Numbered from the stretch's first letter, positions 42,659-54,136 are shown. The stretch: 64,000 nt of DNA from Ascarosepion bandense (GCA_037127315.1 JBBBDQ010000420.1:1210001-1274000), one strand, 5' to 3'. Notes: generated from the sequence alone by a model not told the origin. Made by a program: numbers and translations.

Positions 42659-43072
42659 CAGTGGTTCCCAAATGGTGAGTTGCCCCTTATGGGAGTGGCA
42701 GAAGAGGATAACATGTGAGGCTGAATGATTGAAAGATAATCAAAGATTTAGAAACAGTTTTAAAAAAATGCGCCAAAAATAAATATTATTTCAAAGTATT
42801 ATTATAGATAACTCCCAGTATAAATAGAAATATTTACTGACTGATTTTATCATTGTGACGTTTTTGCATGCACTATACCAAGTATTAATAATTTAGTAGG
42901 GTCCTCAAATTTTAGGAGAGAGTTATCAATGATAAAATTCTGACTTCGAATCTGTGATTATCTCCCTGTTTTATTATTAAATGTACATCTTATAACATAA
43001 AATTTAGTGAGGTCAGAGCAAATTTTTATTCTGAAAATGCAGTCCTGAGGAAAAAAAGTCTGAGAACCACTG
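42659..43072. mobile_element. hAT-like MITE
   Basis: Terminal inverted repeats CAGTGGTTCCCAAA and TCTGAGAACCACTG (complement CAGTGGTTCTCAGA) enclose ~415 bp of AT-rich non-coding DNA. CAGTGGTTCTCAA-type termini are typical of hAT elements. I could not see the expected 8-bp target duplication. Confidence 0.7.
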
Positions 43073-43084
43073 CAACTATTTGAA

Positions 43085-43130
43085 TCTTAGTGGCATTATC
43101 GCCTTGGTTGGAGTGAAATGATTAACAAAA
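43085..43130 (+). mobile_element. CR1/L2-like LINE 3' tail
   Basis: Only the last ~40 bases of the family, GTGGCATTATCGCCTTGG through GTGAAATGATTAACAAA. Confidence 0.6.
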
Positions 43131-43890
43131 ACAAACTTGATATATATCTTGGTGAAAACCCGAATAAAACGCGGTAAATAAAGATGGAAAATTAGATGTC
43201 ATGAACAGCAGCTGTATATTTAGTAGAAGACAACAATCTGTACGTGTTTCACCTACGTCACCGTCAGGGAAGCTTTTGATATGTAATCTTGAATAGTACA
43301 GCGTCTTCTTCGAGAAAGGTTTAAAGTGTGCCCAAAATTTCCATTTATTTATTTTGGTGTTTCTACTGCCACTGATGCCGTTTCCCTTTCCGGTAGAAAC
43401 AGCAACTCGATTATCAAGGGATTATATCAGCATCAGCAGACTGATGTCGGCTTCGCTCTGTTTTGCTCATCAGAGTTGATTAAGAGGAACACAATATTCT
43501 TTCTTGCTTATTACTCACTATAACTCTATATTGTGGAGACTTCGTAGTGCTGTATTGTGTTGTAATATTATAGACAGAAATAAAAACTATTTCGGCTTGT
43601 TCTTTATCGTCGCTTTATTATCTAGACCCACTTCTTATCATCATATACACGGAGTGTATCAGAAAAAAAGAAAACTTTTGGCATGAGGAGCCGTATCATT
43701 GCAACTTTGTAATTTATTCGAAGTAACAGCTTCATTTTTTGTTGTATTTGTGTATTCTACAGGGGCTGGCGACTGATGAATAAGGATAAGAAATTGATAT
43801 ACTTGTATTGTTGATTAAAAAGAAGAAAACTCCTAATTGGTCTGCGGTATCGCTGCTCGGTTCTTCCGTTTCTCACACTAATATGCCCAT
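43131..43890. other. No gene; degenerate hammerhead-like motif
   Basis: At 43247-43267 (minus): CUGACGG, GUGACGUAGGU, GAAAC, a hammerhead-like layout with A9 changed. The rest has short open frames without motifs. Confidence 0.4.
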
Positions 43891-43896
43891 CCCTGG

Positions 43897-43897
<1 letters not shown>

Positions 43898-43948
<51 letters not shown>

Positions 43949-43959
43949 ATTTTCGTTTA

Positions 43960-43994
<35 letters not shown>

Positions 43995-44009
43995 TTCAGT
44001 TTTTTCATG

Positions 44010-44047
<38 letters not shown>

Positions 44048-44058
44048 ATTTTCGTTTA

Positions 44059-44089
<31 letters not shown>

Positions 44090-44104
44090 TTCAGTTTTTT
44101 CATG

Positions 44105-44136
<32 letters not shown>

Positions 44137-44146
44137 CAATTTTTTC

Positions 44147-44187
<41 letters not shown>

Positions 44188-44198
44188 ATTTTCGTTTA

Positions 44199-44237
<39 letters not shown>

Positions 44238-44290
44238 TTCAGTTTTTTCATGATCTATCTATCTATCTATCTATCTATCTCAATTTTTTC

Positions 44291-44365
<75 letters not shown>

Positions 44366-44366
44366 G
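43898..44366. repeat. (CTAT)n tetranucleotide array with higher-order pattern
   Basis: CTAT/ATCT runs are broken at regular places by three short spacers: ATTTTCGTTTATA, TTCAGTTTTTTCATGA and CAATTTTTTCATTA. The spacer order repeats (about 43948, 43994, 44047, 44090, 44136, 44188, 44237, 44281), showing duplication of multi-unit blocks, not just slippage. The 200-codon frame through it (YLSIYLSI) is an artefact of the 12-bp reading cycle. Confidence 0.95.
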
Positions 44367-44880
44367 TCCTGGGCATGACGGTAAACTGCAGCCGGCAGCA
44401 AGGCCTCTGATTGGGAAGTTGTCAAGAGAATGGAACCACCTCTTAATTGTTGTTGTTTCCATGTCACTCTAACCCGGAGTGGTAGCACCTGTTAGGGTCC
44501 TAGCTATGGGCAAATAGTTAACCCCCACAAAAAAAAAAAAAAACTGGAGTGAAAACACTATGAAAGTATAAAAATACTTTTATAGAAATATATATACATA
44601 AAAATAGACTTTTATATAAAATATACATTTTTGAAGAAAAATTACCACAACTCATTTTTGAAGGAAAAAATTCTTAGCAAATATTTTTTAATACAAAACT
44701 AGGATACGTTTTCAGTTTTCTAAAATAAAAAAGAATAAAAAAAACAAAAATTTTTTTGTTAAAATCTGATTAACTTAACCTTCTCACCATAACTGAACAT
44801 TAACAAAAAACCCCTTAAAATCCCACCTTTTTGGCATTAAATAACCCACAGAGGTTGATATGCCATTAAAAAAACTGGTT
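44367..44880 (+). mobile_element. Repeat X, copy 1
   Basis: Starts TCCTGGGCATGACGGTAAAC and GCCGGCAGCAAGGCCTCTGA, passes AGCTATGGGCAAATAGTTAA, an AT-rich stretch (AAAATAGACTTTTATA), and ends with GGTTGATATGCCATTAAA. Copies: 53513-53972 (plus) and 54690-55895 (minus). Non-coding, ~460-510 bp; a retroposon of unknown type. Confidence 0.8.
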
Positions 44881-45514
44881 CCTAATATATATCTTATATG
44901 CCGTTAATATCATGACAAATATAGATTTTTTTCTTTGAATATCGAAAATAACTAGTAGGCATTTTTATACTATACAGTATCTTCAGAAACTACAACCTTA
45001 GCAACATAATGCAGACTGACGATTAAGTTATATATAGACACCGAGAATACTGGCCTTTTTACTGCAGTTTATGTCGTATTGAATCAAACCAGTTAGCTCA
45101 ATAGGCCTATTTATTAATTCAAAATATACTGTCAATTCCTAGTACTTACTATCCAGCATGTTTATATCTGTTGATGGTGTGTCACTAATCTCATCTGCAA
45201 GCTGACAAATCACTTAACAGATGACATCACTAATCGTTTAATACCCTTCCAGGATTGAACAGAATAACATCAAGTACAAAACTGTTCCCATGAACTATTA
45301 AATCCTCAAACATATTTGTTCCCAAATATACCTGACGAATTATGATGGACTCTTTCTCTTGTTATATATAATGAGCTCCGTGATTTCCGAAAGGCAGTTA
45401 AATGCAGTTAACGGTACGACAGCTAGTACGGTTAAAGTACGATAGCTAGTATGCAGTTAAAGCCAGCTACTAATCAGGCAATAAGCAGCGTAACTGTACC
45501 GTTCGGACTTTTTG
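44881..45514. other. No gene recognised
   Basis: AT-rich. A short local duplication near 45411-45460 repeats AGCTAGTACGGTTAAAG-type words. Confidence 0.5.
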
Positions 45515-45905
45515 TAAGCGTTTCACCCCGATCAAGGCATGTCACTGCCACTACTGCGCAGGGGGCTAAATAGAGGGGAGAAAGGATGATTAAATATAGG
45601 AAATGTCAGAGGGTGGGTGATAGGCGGGTAAGGATACCGAAAATGAGGGTTGGGTAAATGAGAGTGTTCTGAGAATAATTGGGAGTTAGTGTGATAGGAG
45701 GTGTCTATTGACTCTACATTTAAGCACCTGGAGATTGTAGCTGTCGGGAAAACAGACTTGTGGAAGGGAGTTCCACAGGCGGGAAGCGCGAGAAAAGAAG
45801 CTGTTGGAGTAGAATTTACGGTTACATCTTATTTGTTTAACTGTAAAAGGGTGGGACATAGTTGCTAATCAAGTGTCTCGTGTAAATTCGTGCTTACTTA
45901 TTTCT
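45515..45905 (-). mobile_element. CR1/L2-like LINE 3' end
   Basis: From the family 3' end (CACCCCGATCAAGGCATGTC in plus orientation) to the codons for TRATRL near 45890, where it stops abruptly. Coding part is short and broken. Confidence 0.8.
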
Positions 45906-46378
45906 ATTTGTTGATTATTAACACTTACCTTGTACATATAATCTTGTTATACTAATACATTGTTTTGAACCTACCTTCTGTTTTCCGTGTCTTACTTCCG
46001 ACCAAACTGGTCACTACAACTTTGCGGCGAAGTTTCGACACAACCACTGCACAACAAATTGACGGCAAAGATTTGCGTTAAGATTTACTAAAACAAATTA
46101 GCAACGAAGATCCACAACAATATATATATAGATAGAATTTTGTTTTACTTATAAATAAATATGTGGAATGTAAAACAAAATTAATTCTTGATAATGGCTA
46201 AAAGTATAGCCGAAAGCTCACGAAAGTACAAAACCTTTAGCCAATTCTTCTATAATTTGAGTTTCGAAAAGAAAAAATTATACGAACATATGAAAAATTA
46301 TATAAACAACTTAATGATAATACCTTGTCTGCCATATTTACTGAAACCTGTATAAAAGAGTGATTGTTGCCCAAATAC

Positions 46379-46425
<47 letters not shown>

Positions 46426-47247
46426 CAATGATACAAGGTGAAAATACGGTAAGATGAGAAATTTAATAAAGTGAGAAAATTAAAAAAATCCAAGTAACAA
46501 ATAAATAATCAATAATCAATAATCAATAATAGATAAAATGAAAACGTGGGTCGATTTGAAACCGGTTCTATGCATTTGAATAAATATTTATTGATATGTC
46601 TGCATGCGGTCATTAAATACATATTTATTAACATACTTTTATTAGCTCTGTTATATTTCATTGAACAGTGTTTTATTAACACGAGAAAAAATATTTATAT
46701 ATATGCGTGAATAGCCATATGTAAATTTACATATCTCTCTCTCTATAAGTATACGTATCACAAATTTAAGTCACATGTTAAACGAAGTCACGTGTTTAGA
46801 TACGGCCTATTAAAAAAAAGCGAAGAACTTATGTTCCGACCTAATATTTAAAACGTAGCATCAACAAATGGCAAAATTATATTAATAATGTAACAATTTT
46901 GTTAGATTTCTCTATGAGTAATCTTCATCTGTACAATTAACTCTATTACTCTTTTTTTAAATCCACAGAAGTTTCACGAGAAACCAAAAGCGACCTATTA
47001 GCAACGTAATCTTTTCTTAATGAGATATTCCCTTGTTATGGTAACACGTGTTTCTGTTAAATGATTGGATTCTTGCAGTGCGGCCTATTTCTATAAAAAC
47101 AAAATGTCTTATGAGTAAGAAAAATAACCAGATTAGTGATTGATAATTATATGAAATGAAAATTTGCGATCACGAAAATTCTAAACCATTCATGTTGTGC
47201 GAACATCACATGTACTGAAACGATAACAGAAAAAGGTGGTTTTTTTT
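45906..47247. other. No gene; AT run and one hammerhead-like motif
   Basis: 45906-46080 could be the edge of an LTR-type element (ACTGGTCACTACAACTTTGC) but no terminal pair was found. 46188-46215 (plus) shows UUGAUAA, GGCUA/UAGCC stem, GAAA, close to a hammerhead core. (AT)n at 46382-46424. AATAATC 9-bp repeats near 46503-46535. Confidence 0.4.
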
Positions 47248-47855
47248 TATCGTATCACCCCGAGCAAGGCGGTAATGCCACTGATGTGCAGTGGGCTACA
47301 TAAGAGTAAAAAGATTTAGTAGAAGAGAGTGAAGAGGAAGACGAACCAGTTAGAAAGGAGCAATAGAAGGATGGGAATACAGGTGTGATGACCGTTGCAA
47401 AGGTGGAGAGAAAGGGAAGGATATACGGGGTGGTGAAAGAACTAGAGCCAAGTGGTTAATAGATGAGTATTGATATTTCATTTAAATTCCTGGAGGTTGT
47501 AGCTGTCAGGAAAGCAAGAATATGGAAGCGAGTTCCACAGGCGGGAAGTGCGAGAGAAGAAGCTGCAGGGGTAGAATTGTCGTCTGCATTTGGTTAATCT
47601 AACTGTGAATGTGTGGGACCCAGTTTCCAATCTGGTTGCACGAGTAAACACCTGTTGCAGAGGCACCAGTAACTTAAGTTCGTTGGAGCAAAAGCCATGA
47701 AAGTATTTATAGAACAGACAAAGTCGAGCTGCCAAGTCGGTACCTATCACATTACTGATTCTCCTTTGGAGCCTGTCGAGAACACTGAGATAAACAGCAG
47801 GGGCGCCTGACCATATATGGCAGCAGTATTCCATGCACGGACGAATAGTTGATTC
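47248..47855 (-). pseudogene. CR1/L2-like LINE, C-terminal part, 118-codon open frame
   Basis: Minus frame 47834-47478 reads YCCHIWSGAPAVYLSVLDRL, then a ~15-residue deletion relative to the best copy (RRDVAS missing), CLFYKYFHGFCSNELK, FTRATRLETGSHTFTV and FFSRTSRLWNSLP, and is open to YNLQEFK. The 3' end is at 47250. Catalytic domain absent. Confidence 0.82.
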
Positions 47856-48292
47856 AGGGTTTAAAGTAAAAGCAGCTTGACAGAGCCTACTCGTGTCAGG
47901 TAAAATAGCCTACTCGTTTAAGGTAAAATAGCTTGACAGAGCCTACTCGGGTTCTGGGTAATATTTATTTGAATGGTTGTTATACCAATAAATAGTAGGC
48001 CTTTCTATTTACCCCATATCTGGAGCAAGATGAATTCTTCCTGTGGATTAAAACAATTTTCGATTAATGTGTAAACACTTGGCTTCATGGCAACTACTCC
48101 GATGTGCGTTTTTTCCTGGTACCTTAGCCACATGCAATTAAACGTGCTACTAGTTTGGCGTCTAGGTCCCACCATTTTACAGTAAAAATAGTTTCATGTA
48201 ACCGTCTCTTCTACTCTAACACTTTTTTTTCTTTCGCACTTCCCACCTGTGAAGATTTCTTCCATTTACTTGCTTCCCTTATAGCTTCTTAG

Positions 48293-49348
48293 TTATGTGC
48301 CGTGTCTTTTATGGACGTAGGCGATCAAGGACTTCTACTTGTCCCTATCTCTTGTAGCACTTAACATTTTCTCACTAGGAATCTTTCTTTTGTCTTTCTT
48401 TCTCTCTATCCGTCTTGTGATTATTAGATTTTCCAAGCCTTCCTTTCTTATTACATATCCCAGAGACCTTATCTGTCTCTTACTGATGCTAAGGATAAGT
48501 TTCCTTTCCGTTGGCATCCTTTCCAAAACGTTGTCGTTGCTCACATATCCAGTCCATGGTATCCTCAGCATCCTTCTGAAGGACCTTATTTGTGTTGATT
48601 CGAGTCTCTTCTTCAACCTTGAAGAGATTGTCCGGCATTCGATGCCATATAGGAGGACAGATATCACAGTCCGGTGCCCTTTTCTTTGTATCCAATGAAA
48701 TCTTCCAGTCTCTCGATACATTGCTTATCTTTTAAAATGCGTCCATGGCTATGCAATTAGCCTTCGAATCTCAGTATCGCAATTTCATCCTCTATCAGAA
48801 CACTTCCCATGTATTTGAATTTCTGTACCTGCCTCACATTAGTATCCCTGACTTGTAGTTGTCATTTTGGGCTCCTTATTTTACTGATGACCAAACTTTT
48901 AGTTTTCTTGTTGTTATGATGAAACATATCTATGCCTCAGATAATGGACTTTCTCTCCTATATTAATAAGAGTTAACAGGAAGTTAACTCGAGAAGTTCT
49001 TGGGAAGTTCTTAGGAGTTCTTAGAAGTTCTAGACAGTTCTTTAGAGTTCTATTATTGTTCAGTAGAAATATTAGTTAGTTCCAGTTTGGACATCGTTGG
49101 ACTAATGCAGTTGATATTAGTCAGCAGTTAGCCGAATACTAGCAGTGGAAGATTACCAAGTCTCTAACATTTTGGGCGCTTTACGTCAATTAACAACTGA
49201 CATAGCACGATTATTACCTTCAGTGCGAAAACTACTCCACAACAGTTATAATTTATGTTTAGTCCTTTCTTTAGTGATCTTCTGTAGGAGGCCTTGTAGC
49301 ATCCTTTTTGTGTCTGCTGTCAGCACTGTATCATCTGCGTATTTAGCT
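48293..49348 (-). pseudogene. RTE-like LINE, split by a solo LTR
   Basis: Minus strand. The 3' part (48721-48335) reads VLLYGIECRTIS, RSFRRMLRIPW, RKLILSISKRQ and GLENLIITRR. Next (about 48740-48900) come KFKYMGSVL and VISKI-type codons. After a 328-bp interruption the catalytic YADDTVLTADTKRMLQGLL is found at 49345-49246. Broken by shifts and by the LTR. Confidence 0.82.
48917..49244. mobile_element. Probable solo LTR inside the RTE-like LINE
   Basis: Starts TGATGAAACATATC and ends CACAACA (TG...CA), 328 bp, flanked by GTTA on both sides (48913-48916 and 49245-49248). Removing it rejoins the LINE codons around the ECMVISK region. The interior repeats AGTTCTT several times. Solo LTRs arise by recombination between the two LTRs of a retrotransposon. 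No relatives in this window, so family unknown. Confidence 0.65.
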
Positions 49349-49570
49349 ACAACCTCCAAAATTTTAAACGCAATGTCACCTTCTATCTCCATCCATCTTT
49401 TATCCTTTCTTTGACACCCACTGTACTCAGGCCCTTTTCTAATTGCAATTCCCTTCAAACTAGTGGCGGACATACCTTGTTGGGTGTGATATAAATAGAA
49501 TATAGATTAAAATGGAAAATAAAACTTTGTTTTAGAAATAAGATTGGTGATATTTTTCATTTTAGATATT

Positions 49571-50030
49571 TCTAGTCAGGAGAACGAGAAGCAACGAGAA
49601 GAAAGAGAAAGAGGTGAATGATAAGTAGTAGGAAGAGGAGAAGGAGGCAAAAGAGAAGTAGCAAGAGAAGGAGGCGGAGTGACTAAAAGTGAAGAGGAAA
49701 ATAATAGGAAAAATGAATCGAAAGAAAGAGGTATAAAAGCAAATAATTGGAATAAAACGGAGATAAAAAACGCTAAAAGAATTGTCGGAAGCGTTGAATG
49801 TGGATTGGTCGAATGAAGTATAAAAGTGGAAATAAAAAGAGGACAAGAAAGAAAGAAGGGGAAAGTATGAGGAAGAAAAGAGGGAAGAGGAGTATGAAGA
49901 AAAGAAGATGAAGAAGAAAAGAGGACTAGGAAGAAAAGTGTGTAGAGTAACAGGAAAGTGTCTAGGAAAGAAAATAAATCAGAACGAAGAAGAAAAAACA
50001 ACAATAAATTACATAGCACTTATTTCGATG
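49571..50030. repeat. Purine-only block 1
   Basis: About 460 bp of almost pure A/G on the plus strand (GAAGAAAGAGAAAGAGGTGA and similar). Minus-strand frames are Phe/Ser/Leu artefacts. Confidence 0.9.
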
Positions 50031-50180
50031 AACGCATAACTTACAACGATTACTTCGCTACTTATGTAAATGTAAAAATAGTCTTGGTAAAATATAACTG
50101 ACAGAAGGCTATAATAAAAGGAATTTGTTTGAACAATTCATTGATCGTTGTCTGCGTCATGTAATACTAATCGTAATATA

Positions 50181-50246
50181 TGCTAATTAAAATTCTACAG
50201 ATTTACCGGTTGGTACACTTACACCATGTTCATATAGTGTTTGGGG
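50181..50246. repeat. 66-bp direct repeat, left copy
   Basis: TGCTAATTAAAATTCTACAG through ACCGGTTGGTACACTTAC to CATATAGTGTTTGGG. The right copy at 52840-52905 differs at a few positions. Together they flank the purine blocks and the LINE between. Confidence 0.88.
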
Positions 50247-50289
50247 TGAACAAAACTATGTAACCAACTCAGCGTTTAATGTTTGGCAC

Positions 50290-50800
50290 GGGACAAAAAA
50301 GAAATTTTAGACGGAGGAGGAGGAGGAGGAGGAGAAGAAGAAAAGGAGGAGCTGAAGAAGAAAATAGAAGAAGTTTGAGGAGATGGTGTGTAGAAGAAGA
50401 AGGAGACGGTGATGAGGATGATGAAGAAGTAGAAGGATGAGAAGCAAGTGTGATGGAAATGTAAGAATAAAAGAATGGGAAGAAAGAAGGACGAATAGAA
50501 ATAAAAAGTAACAGAAAATAGAGGAGGGAGGGGAAAACATACATAAAAGGAGGTGTTGAGAGGAAACGAAATGAAGGAAAGTAAGAGAAGAAGTTGGAAC
50601 AATGAAGAGGAAAAGTAGGGGAAGGAACAGGAAGAAGAAGCAGGAGGAGGACCAGAAAAGATCAGGAGGAAGGAGGAAGAGAAAGAAGGGGTGGAACTGT
50701 TAGAAGAAGAAAAATGAAGAAGAAGAAGACGAAGAAATAGGAGGAAGAATAAGAATAAGAAGACGAAGAAGAAGAAAGGGGAAGAGAAACAAGTAGACCT
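50290..50800. repeat. Purine-only block 2
   Basis: About 510 bp of A/G with GGA and GAA units (GGAGGAGGAGGAGGAGAAGA). It ends at the 5' truncation of a LINE. Confidence 0.92.
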
Positions 50801-50808
50801 GTTGGAAG

Positions 50809-52325
50809 TTCTCCTGTGTAGTTCCTATATTTAAGAATTCTGGCGAACCCTCAGACCCCGCCAATTACCGTCCTATTAGTCTCCTTCCGATCTTTGGCAA
50901 ATTTTTCGAAGCCATTATCAACGCCGAGGTGATTCAACATCTCACGGCCAACAGGCTTCTCTCTGACAAACAGTACGGGTTTCGCTTCACCAGGTCTATT
51001 GCTGATATGCTAACGACCATTACCGAGTATATATACCGGGCACTTGACAAGAATGGCGAAGCCCGAACCGTTGCCTTGGATATCTCCAAAGCGTTCGACA
51101 GGGTCTGGCATGCAGGCCTCTTGTGCAAACTGCGGAGCTACGGGATAACTGGACATCTGTTTGACCTGATCCAGTCATTCCTCTCTAACCGCACATTGAA
51201 GGTGGTATTAAATGGGCATGCCTCCCAAAACTACCATACGAACGCGGGCGGCCCTCAAGGTTCTATCCTAGGTCCCACGCTCTTTCTGATCTACATTAAT
51301 GACCTCCCCGACGCCATTAGATCCCAAGTTGGCATGTATGCCGATGACACAACAATCTACTCTCGCATCGATCAAAAACCAGGTGTGGATGACAAAGTGA
51401 ACCTCGCTGCCGTACTTGAAAAGGACCTCCAATCCGTAGTGGCCTGGGGTAGGAAATGGCTAGTAAATTTCAATACCTCTAAAACGAAGCTGTTATCAAC
51501 TAACCACCATAGACAATCGCATCTACCTCCCATTAAAATGGGACAGGCTAGCCTCCCAGAGAGTAAAATACTACGCCTCCTTGGCCTTACACTTTCGGCG
51601 GACCTCAAATGGAATGACTACATCGAATCCATTGCCAAATCTGCTGCTATGAAAGTCGGCTCCCTGTGCAGGGCCCGGAAGTTTTTCCCACCTGAATCTA
51701 TTCTGCACATATACAAATCTACCATCCGCCCGTGTATTGAATATTGTGCCATATCTGGTCGGGTGCCCCTGCTGCTCTCCTTGGGCTTCTTGACAAAATA
51801 CAAAGGAGGATCTGTAACGTGGTTGATACTGACTTGGCAGACCAGCTGAAACCACTCTCTCACCGGCGTGATGTGGCTTCCCTGTGCCTCTTCTACAAGT
51901 ACTTTCATGGCTTCTGCTCCGATGAGCTTAGATCACTGGTGCCGCCTAAGCACGAATTCACACGAGATACTAGATTAGCAACTAGGTCCCACCCTTTTAC
52001 AGTTAAACAAATAAGATGTAACCGTAAATTCTACTCCAACAGCTTCTTTTCTCGCGCTTCCCGCCTGTGGAACTCCCTTCCACAAGTATGCTTTCTCGAC
52101 AGCTACAACCTCCAGGTGTTTAAATGTAGAGTCAATAGACACCTCCTATCACACTAACTCCCAATTATTCTCAGAACACTCTCATTTACTCAACCCTCAT
52201 TCTCGGTATCCTTACCCGCCTATCACCCACCCTCTGACATTTCCTATATTTAATCATCCTTTCTCCCCTCTATGTAGCCCCTGCGCAGTAGTGGCAGTGA
52301 CATGCCTTGCTCGAGGTGAAACGCT
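50809..52325 (+). pseudogene. CR1/L2/jockey-like LINE, best copy: reverse transcriptase to 3' end
   Basis: The frame is open from about 50809 (VVPIFK, DPANYRPISLLP) although the first Met is at 50929. RT motifs: LSDKQYGFR; ALDISKAFDRVWH (first catalytic Asp); GGPQGSILGP; LFLIYINDLP; GMYADDTTIYS (YADD); LGLTLSADLKWNDYI in the thumb. A one-base loss near 51745 (TATTGTGCC where other copies have TATTGCTGCC) shifts into frame 51744-52157: CHIWSGAP, CLFYKYFHGFCSDELRSL, FTRDTRLATRSHPFTVK, FFSRASRLWNSLP, and a stop after FKCRVNRHLLSH. The 3' UTR ends GCTCGAGGTGAAACGCTTAT and an A-run. The 5' part with the endonuclease is missing. Clade (CR1, L2 or jockey) not settled by eye. Confidence 0.88.
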
Positions 52326-52327
52326 TA

Positions 52328-52750
52328 TAAAAAAAAAGAAGGGAGAAGAAGAAGAAGAAGAAGAAGAAGAAGAAGAAACAGGTAGAAGAGTAAGAATAAG
52401 AAGATGAAGAAGAAGGAAGAGGAGGAAGTACAGGTAGAAGAAGAGAAGAAGAGGAACAATCAAATAAGAAGAGGGGAAGGGACAGGAAGAAGAAGAAGAG
52501 TAAGAATAAGAAGACGAAGAAGAAGGAAGAGGAGGAAGAACAGGTAGAAGAAGGGATAAGAAGATGAACAAGAAGAAGAGGGGAAAAGAAGAAGAAGGAA
52601 GGGGATGAGGGACAAAAAGAAGAAGAAGGAAAAAGAAGGTGGAAGAGTAGGAGGGACAGGAAGTAGAATACAAATGAAAAAAGGAACAGGAAATGGAACA
52701 GGAAGAAGAGAAAGAAGAAGAATGAGGAACAGGGGGAGAAGTGAGGAAGC
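52328..52750. repeat. Purine-only block 3 with (GAA)n
   Basis: About 420 bp of A/G starting in the LINE's A-run, including about ten perfect GAA units (52344-52376). Confidence 0.92.
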
Positions 52751-52839
52751 ATATTAATAACGAACGTATCATTTGAAGGCGAAGAAATCATTTCATATCT
52801 TCCTGGCCGAAATCTTCAAATATTACAATTATTAATCAT

Positions 52840-52905
52840 TGCTAATTAAAATTCTACAGATTTACCGGTTGGTACACTTACGCCATGTGCATATAGTATT
52901 TGGGA
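52840..52905. repeat. 66-bp direct repeat, right copy
   Basis: See the left copy at 50181-50246; shares GCTAATTAAAATTCTACAGA and TTTACCGGTTGGTACACTTA. Confidence 0.88.
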
Positions 52906-53398
52906 TTTTAAACATTGCTCCGAGTCTAAGTATTCTTGTACACATTATATATCGGAGGGAAAATGTTCACACACGCCTGCACATAGACTTTCCTGCCCTC
53001 CAGAATTATGTACGCAGATTCACGTTCGCGTTTCTGTTACTGTGCGTAAATGTAATTTTGCCAAAGGCATGTTTTATTAATCACAGAGAGTCAGCATTTT
53101 AAAAGATTGCCACCAGATGTAAAAATAACTTAAAATAACACGCCCCCCTCACAAATTAGAAGAAAATACGTTTCTTAATGTTTTATAATCAAAATCCGAC
53201 TTAGATGTAGGCTTTGTTTACGAAAAGAGAAAAAAAAACAGTATGCACTATTAACTTATTTAATCTAAAAATGGATGATTTTGTGCCTGTGTGGGTTTCG
53301 AGAAGTGTTAAGAGCATAAAAGAGTTCATGAATTGAAAAAAAAAATAACACGACTTTCTGTAATTTGAACGTGCAACCATAACATTTGCAGTGTTTGT
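52906..53398. other. No feature seen
   Basis: No repeat ends or coding motifs; the plus frame 52839-53102 lacks any recognisable domain. Confidence 0.5.
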
Positions 53399-54120
53399 AA
53401 GTTAAGTGCCATAAGAGATACATGCTTGACTGGGCAGTAGATTTTCCTGCAGTAGGTTGCCATTATTTTCTGCTGTAGACTGGTTGCCAACCAATGCTAT
53501 AGAACACAATTTAGGTCCTGAACATGACCGTAAACTGCATCCGGCAGCAAGGCCTTTGATTGGGAGGTTGTGAGAAGCATGAAAGCACATGTTAATTGCT
53601 GTTAGCGTCCCAGCTATGGGTAAATAGTTAACCCCCAAAATGTGGTCAAAATACTACGAAAGTATAAAAATAGACTTTTATAGAAATAATAACATTTTTG
53701 AAGGAAAAATATTATCAAAAATACATTAATGAAAAAAACAAAACAAAAAAACATTATTACTATAACACATTTTTGAAGGAAAAATATCATTCTCTGCAAA
53801 ACGTTTTTGAATACAAAACTAGAAGACATTTTCAGTTTTCTAAAATAAAAAAAAAGAATACAAACAAATTTTTTTCATGAAAATCTGTCGAACTCAATCG
53901 TCTTAATAACCGAATATTAAAAAAATACCTTAAAACCTCACCCATAGTGGTTGATATGCCGTTAAACAAAACTCAAACTCAGAACCCAATTTGTCCTGGA
54001 AATAAGAGATAGATTAATACCTTTCCCAAGAATATTTGCGAGAAAGTGAATGCAACGAATTCATCTGGAATTCCAACTCGGCTCCCTGATTAGCAGCAAC
54101 AGTTTGTAATCCGATCGACC
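53399..54120 (-). mobile_element. SINE A split by repeat X
   Basis: The tail half of SINE A is at 53399-53512 and the head half at 53973-54120. The halves join cleanly when repeat X is removed. AGAACACAATTT before X and AGAACCCAATTT after it form a 12-bp target duplication with one mismatch. Confidence 0.85.
53513..53972 (+). mobile_element. Repeat X, copy 2 (nested in SINE A)
   Basis: AGGTCCTGAACATGACCGTA start, CCGGCAGCAAGGCCTTTGAT, AGCTATGGGTAAATAGTTAA, and the end GGTTGATATGCCGTTAAACA. The 12-bp target duplication gives exact limits and suggests LINE-style target-primed insertion. Confidence 0.85.
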
Positions 54121-54136
54121 ACAAACAGTTTATTTT

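Larger units (their letters stand above)
48070..49480 (+). mobile_element. CR1/L2-like LINE C-terminal part, split by an RTE-like LINE
   Basis: Left part 48070-48292 covers the HGFCSDELRS to SYNLQ codons (CTTCATGGCAACTACTCCGA). The right part resumes at about 49345 with TAGCTACAACCTCC and runs to about 49470 in the 3' end. The break falls at TAGCT on both sides, consistent with a short target duplication. Confidence 0.75.

Noticed and set aside
43808..44410. 200-codon YLSI-repeat frame as a protein
   Set aside because: It is the translation of a CTAT microsatellite.
45906..46080. LTR retrotransposon edge near ACTGGTCACTACAACTT
   Set aside because: No TG...CA termini, partner LTR or target duplication could be found.
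49562..50602. Long Phe/Ser/Leu frames on the minus strand as membrane proteins
   Set aside because: They are the complement of purine-only repeats and have no varied sequence.
52254..52791. 172-173-codon Ser/Phe-rich minus frames
   Set aside because: Same cause: a GAA/GGA tract.
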